Source: Gibbula magus (Eukaryota; Mollusca; Gastropoda; Trochida; Trochidae). Taken from it: 64,000 bases of DNA. Positions 60,200 through 64,000 of the stretch are shown here, piece by piece (position 1 is the first letter of the stretch; every line of letters begins with the position of its first letter). The stretch spans positions 7,657,021-7,721,020 of the forward strand of contig OW388303.1 of the NCBI GenBank assembly GCA_936450465.1. Reading direction: 5' to 3'. Made by a program: the position numbers and the translations under genes. The notes under the pieces are model-generated. The model ran no database searches and was not told where the DNA came from. It was given only the letters and a program-made list of their open reading frames with translations.

Positions 60200-60530
60200 A
60201 CATTTTAAAAACAAACTCTTGTTTATTAATAGTTGCTTAAATTTTGCTTTGAAACACACAAATTGTATGGATGTGTTCTGGAATCGTTTCTTGGGAAATG
60301 ACAATGAATGACATAAATCATCATGCAGAAGAACTGAAGTCAATTAAGAAAAAAGTAGATTGTGTTATATTTCACTTTAAATGACGTTGAAAGATCTATG
60401 AAAAACGGTAGCAACAAACACGATTCATACCAGCTAACTGGAGGGTGTATTCCCGGTACGTGGACCCCCGGTGTCCTGTAAAACCAAAACCCTCAAATAT
60501 TGAGAACAAAGGTACACCGATGGTCCACGT

Positions 60531-61050
60531 CATGCGAATACATGTGATTGTAAAATTGTCAGATTGTCCACGTCATGCGAATACATATACAAAATGACAA
60601 ATTGTCCGTGTCATGCGAATACATGTACAAAATGTCAAATTGTCCATGTCATGCGAATACATGTACAAAATGTCAAATTGTCCGTGTCATGCGAATACAT
60701 GTACAAAATGACAAATTGTCCGTGTCATGCGAATACATGTACAAAATGACAAATTGTCCGTGTCATGCGAATACATGTACAAAATGACAAATTGTCCGTG
60801 TCATGCGAATACATGTACAAAATGTCAAATTGTCCATGTCATGCGAATACATGTACAAAATGTCAAATTGTCCGTGTCATGCGAATACATGTACAAAATG
60901 TCAAATTGTCCGTGTCATGCGAATACATGTACTAAATGTAAAATTGTCCGTGTCATGCGAATACATGTACAAAATGTCAAATTGTCCGTGTCATGCGAAT
61001 ACATGTACTAAATGTCAGATTGTCCGTGTCATGCGAATACATGTACTAAA
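60531..61050. repeat. 38-bp satellite array, about 14 copies
   Basis: CATGCGAATACATGTAC recurs every 38 bp from 60574 to 61030, with a slightly longer first spacing from 60531. Units differ by only a few bases (GTCCATG, GTCCACG or GTCCGTG). Because 38 is not a multiple of 3 and no frame has a stop, open frames run through it in all three phases. They are not genes. The array runs directly into the SINE at 61055. Confidence 0.92.
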
Positions 61051-61054
61051 TGTC

Positions 61055-61365
61055 AATGGTGTAGTGGTTGTTAGCGTACTGACCTAACACGCCAAGGGCC
61101 CGGGTTCGAATCCCGGTGAATACACAAATACTTTGTGATCTTGGTCCCATACTTTGTCGTGTCCCTGGGCAAAGTACTTCATCCACAATGCACTCTGTTT
61201 TAAACGAGTACCCGAAAACGGGAATCGAAGTACTGGTCTATCTGGTAGCGGAGCGAATAGTAGCGGCACATCCTTCGAGGTAATAATACAAATTGTGTGC
61301 TTTGAGCAATATTCATGTGTGGAAAGAGCGCTATACATATTGACTATTGATTATGGAATAAAGAG
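61055..61365 (+). mobile_element. tRNA-derived SINE
   Basis: The head has an A-box (TGGTGTAGTGG, 61057) and a B-box (GGTTCGAATCC, 61103) with tRNA spacing. The body contains GTGTCCCTGGGCAAAGTACTT, and the tail has GAGCGCTATACATATTGACT followed by an AT-rich end. This A-box/B-box head, body and GCGCTATA tail layout is that of widespread tRNA-derived SINEs. It is not a functional tRNA gene. Confidence 0.75.
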
Positions 61366-61369
61366 ATTG

Positions 61370-62040
61370 AAGATTTACAACAATATAATCCAATATCATT
61401 TGATTGTATAATTACACAAGGCAGTATAAACGTCATATATAAAACTTCATTATGGCGTGATGGACATCAATGTGACCATTAATCATCAAACTACTTGAGA
61501 TCATACTCAAAAGGCACAATTACAATATATTATAAATAGAACAACTTTCACTCTATGTTTTAACGGATAAACCAAAGAAGTTTGTTAACTGCAATTTGCT
61601 ACATGTTTAAGTAGGAGTAATAGCAAACTTGGAATTTTATTTATACACCAAACAATAGCATGACTTTAAGTGAATCGATTATTCTTAACATTGCTATTTA
61701 TGTACGATAAATTTAATTTGAGGTCTGTTGATGTAAAATGTATCCTACTGTACAAAAGCATACCATAAGCATCAACACTTCTCTGCCGGATTTGTGTCTA
61801 ATTTGTGCGAAACGGCACCATATATTTTTATCTTCACCAAAAATGTTATTGTCTTCCGTTGTTGATGCTTTCCTTCTTTGGTTTACCTTTCACAATTGTT
61901 CACATTAGTTCCTTAACCATCAATGCATCCGGATGTCAAATGTTAAATGTTTAGGATATGGTACAAACGTCGCTGCTACAGTCGATGCCACTAGAATATA
62001 CCGACACTGTCTGCTGCATTTAACACGCCATCAACATACA
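61370..62040. other. Intergenic sequence, nothing recognised
   Basis: No supportable gene or element. Confidence 0.4.
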
Positions 62041-62049
62041 TTTGTATTC

Positions 62050-62400
62050 TTGACTAGGTCAGTTTCGTTTCTGAGATGCTACTACTACGAGTTGATTTAA
62101 ACAGAGTGAAAATAGAGTTGGGCATAGTATCCAACCTTGGCGGGTTGTCTTCTTTTGTTTCTAATAGTGAGTTATCGGATCGAGTAGGTGAAGTGCAAGT
62201 CGACAAGGTTCATGATCCTCAATAAATATATGTGTATTTCGTCTAACAGCATCAGAAAAATCACCCATTAGAGATGATGTACATGTCTTCTTGCTCACAT
62301 TTTTAAAAAAATAATTGAACCATTCATTTGATGCAACAGTAATTCTCACTTTCCCTTGATAAAATTGCATCATGTCATTCCAAAGTTAGTGTTTAACATA
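62050..62400 (-). mobile_element. Decayed LINE reverse transcriptase fragment
   Basis: On the minus strand a frame near 62151-62095 encodes TRQGWILCPTLFSLCLNQL, recognisable as the RT motif RQGxxLSPxLFxLxxNxL. Just upstream (62373-62290) is KVRITVASNEWFNYFF, like the segment before that motif in LINEs. A stop and a frame change separate them. No other RT motif survives, so it is a short relic. Confidence 0.6.
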
Positions 62401-62520
62401 TTTCAAATTATCAACTTCGATTGTTATATTGTTCTTGGAAGGTTTTTTTCAGTACATATTTAAAAAATCGCGTTTGCTACGTTGAGAGACGTATCGGATT
62501 GTCTGAATTTATCCAGCCCA

Positions 62521-62865
62521 ACGAACTTCTCACGTTTTGCTGAATTATATGCATTGTCCAACCAAGCTGGCTTTGCGTCTCGTTGAAGGTCACGTGACCC
62601 GTGTCGCCTGCTCAGCAACATAGCTGCTCTCGCATATAAATCACAGACCGGCTCAACTGTCAAAATTCGCGTTTTTCAGATCGAAGATAGCAGCTGTTAA
62701 CATAAGCACACACTCATGATCAAATTTCCAAACATATCTTATTATAGCTGTTTCAATCACACAATCAGAATATATGTCTTTTTGTTGACAGTTTTATAAG
62801 TTCACATACTAGTAGGAAATCATCAGATATATCTATGTCTGAATCTTAAAATGTATTCACAGACT
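62521..62865 (+). repeat. Second copy of the block in intron 3 of paralog C
   Basis: It matches 56801-57016 at both ends and through most of its length (for example ATCAAATTTCCAAACATATC and GATATATCTATGTCTGAATC). It contains about 130 additional bases near 62556-62690, so this copy may be the fuller form. Confidence 0.75.
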
Positions 62866-62869
62866 GAAA

Positions 62870-63475
62870 TAGATTTTAGCTCAAATTCACATACCCCAGA
62901 ATACTAACACAGGTGTTTGCAACACTGGTATACTCAAGAACAGGAAGATTAACACATTTCACATTAAAGAAGTTGTTATTCAGAAAATCTTCCTGTTCTT
63001 ATGCATACCGCTTCTACATGCCCATAAAGAACTGGTATACTCCTCTCAAGCATCTGGTCCACAGCTTCGTTTACAACCTGCATCTAAAGAGAATATGTCC
63101 CATAGCTATACGATTCTGCGTCCATGAACGCGACAAATTCATGTCTCTGTTTGACTCAGCTGTTCACTGGAGTAAGATTTTGTGAAGGAAAATCAACAGG
63201 GGGTCCATCAACGAACTACTAGCTTTAGTCAACATTAAGGCATGAAGTAAGAATATTTCTGGAGCAAATTGAGTAGTTTCTTCAGTTGTTTCGTTTTGTC
63301 ACAACTTTTCAAAGATGTCCCATATGACTTGAGTTTTACACTTGGTGCTCCGATTTTTGGCTTGCAGACTGTTCAGATATTCAACATCATTTGATGTTAC
63401 GACACAGATCCAAAACACGCAATTGTATGATTTAAAATAGTATCTACAACCATTAAAACTAACCATGATGAAAGC
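62870..63475. other. Intergenic sequence, nothing recognised
   Basis: A 90-codon open frame at 62913-63185 has no recognisable domain, and I do not call it. Confidence 0.4.
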
Positions 63476-63479
63476 CTTG

Positions 63480-63692
63480 AAAGTTTGATATTCAACTAAT
63501 GTACGAGCTCGTAGTTGTTCGTGTAATATTATACAGTATTCTACTGACGATAATTGCCGGATTAAAAACTGACCTTTTAACGTCAGTTTCAAACGGAAAT
63601 AGTTTGCCCTGTGAAATAGCATTTAGCAATTATCGTCAGTAGAACACTGTATAATATTACACGAACAACTACATTAGTTGAATATCAAACTT
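63480..63692. repeat. Long palindrome, 65-80-bp arms
   Basis: 63480-63557 and 63626-63692 are reverse complements apart from a short insert (CGAGCTC) and point differences. The left arm begins AAAGTTTGATATTCAACTAA and the right arm ends TTAGTTGAATATCAAACTTT. The loop is about 68 bp. Confidence 0.85.
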
Positions 63693-63713
63693 TAGCAAGT
63701 ACCTACAATAACA

Positions 63714-64000
63714 ATGGTCAAGAAGGGATTTACACCATTTTGGTCTGGGATATGTGTTTTCGCTCTTTTGCCTGGTAAGTGGTTTAAAATGATATGTCTT
63801 CTTCTTATTCTTCATGTTACATCAAGGTCTAACAATGTAATGTTTACAACTAAGCTTCGTCAGTTCGTTCAATTCGCCACAATGGATATACAGCAATTTC
63901 AAAAGGATCAACTGATCAAAGAACTTGTTTTAGTGCAAGGCAGAATCGCACGTGTTGCGTCACGTGTTAACTGTGTTACTCGTCTACTCTCAACCGCAAA
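63714..64000 (+). CDS. Possible start of a secreted or membrane protein gene, partial
   Basis: An ATG just after the palindrome begins an open frame that runs to the window edge without a stop (95 codons plus two bases). It starts MVKKGFTPFWSGICVFALLP, a plausible signal peptide or anchor. At 63775 there is a good 5' splice site (CCTG|GTAAGT) that would end a 61-nt phase-1 signal-peptide exon, the same arrangement as in the three secreted paralogs. If unspliced, a second hydrophobic stretch (ICLLLILHV) and a basic, coiled-looking segment (MDIQQFQKDQLIKELVLVQG) follow. I cannot tell which reading is right, and no family is recognised. Confidence 0.45.
   Translation, partial: MVKKGFTPFWSGICVFALLPGKWFKMICLLLILHVTSRSNNVMFTTKLRQFVQFATMDIQQFQKDQLIKELVLVQGRIARVASRVNCVTRLLSTA

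Noticed and set aside
60564..61087. Overlapping open frames of CEYMYKMTNCPCHANTCTK type
   Set aside because: They arise from the 38-bp satellite, whose unit lacks stops in every frame.
61055..61130. Functional tRNA gene at the start of the SINE
   Set aside because: The head is followed by a typical SINE body and tail and does not close an acceptor stem.
62913..63185. 90-codon open frame as a gene
   Set aside because: No domain, splice structure, promoter or poly(A) signal was seen, and the length is within chance expectation for this window.

Overview
The window is eukaryotic, AT-rich and intron-containing, and most of it is repeats. The mix of repeats points to a mollusc, most likely a bivalve: 'pearl'-type Helentron-associated elements with tandem cores, (ACGG)n tracts and CCCCCGC/GCGGGGG end hairpins, a complete DIRS-type tyrosine-recombinase retrotransposon, tRNA-derived SINEs, and LINE 3' ends. 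No species can be named from sequence alone. There are no bacterial operons, CRISPR arrays or rRNA genes.

Layout. 1-5 kb: short hairpin elements and a minisatellite. 5.1-12.05 kb: a giant inverted repeat with arms of about 2 kb around a 2.9-kb spacer. The spacer holds two pearl-type elements, and the left arm is interrupted by a hAT-like MITE whose empty site is still visible in the right arm. 12-20 kb: no gene recognised, but it holds a LINE 3' end with a target-site duplication and a palindromic MITE. 20.2-30.6 kb: a two-coding-exon FEM1 gene (CUL2 ubiquitin-ligase substrate receptor, minus strand). Its single coding intron contains a full-length DIRS retrotransposon (22.1-29.7 kb: Gag with an SR-like arginine/serine domain, RT-RNase H, tyrosine recombinase), which itself carries a pearl-type insertion. 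33-35 kb: decayed LINE pieces. 35.95-36.4 kb: a small intronless gene for a basic, bZIP-like protein with its own promoter and poly(A) signal.

The most interesting part is 40.1-60.2 kb. It is a tandem cluster of three paralogous secreted-protein genes on the plus strand. Each has a TATA box, a signal-peptide exon, an exon encoding a GQNW/GQNG tetrapeptide repeat domain rich in Trp, Asn, Gln and Gly, three short exons encoding a conserved 12-cysteine C-terminal domain, and a spliced 3' UTR. I reconstructed the splice sites by hand: all introns are GT-AG, phases match in the three genes, and the predicted proteins are 258, 280 and 261 residues. The genes differ mainly by whole 12-bp repeat units, and one intron carries the scar of an exchange between paralogs. 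I do not recognise the family. An extracellular structural role (matrix, shell, byssus, mucus or adhesive) is an inference from composition.

60.5-64 kb holds a 38-bp satellite joined to a SINE, a decayed RT fragment, a block shared with an intron of the third paralog, a 65-80-bp-armed palindrome, and the start of a possible further secreted-protein gene running off the window.
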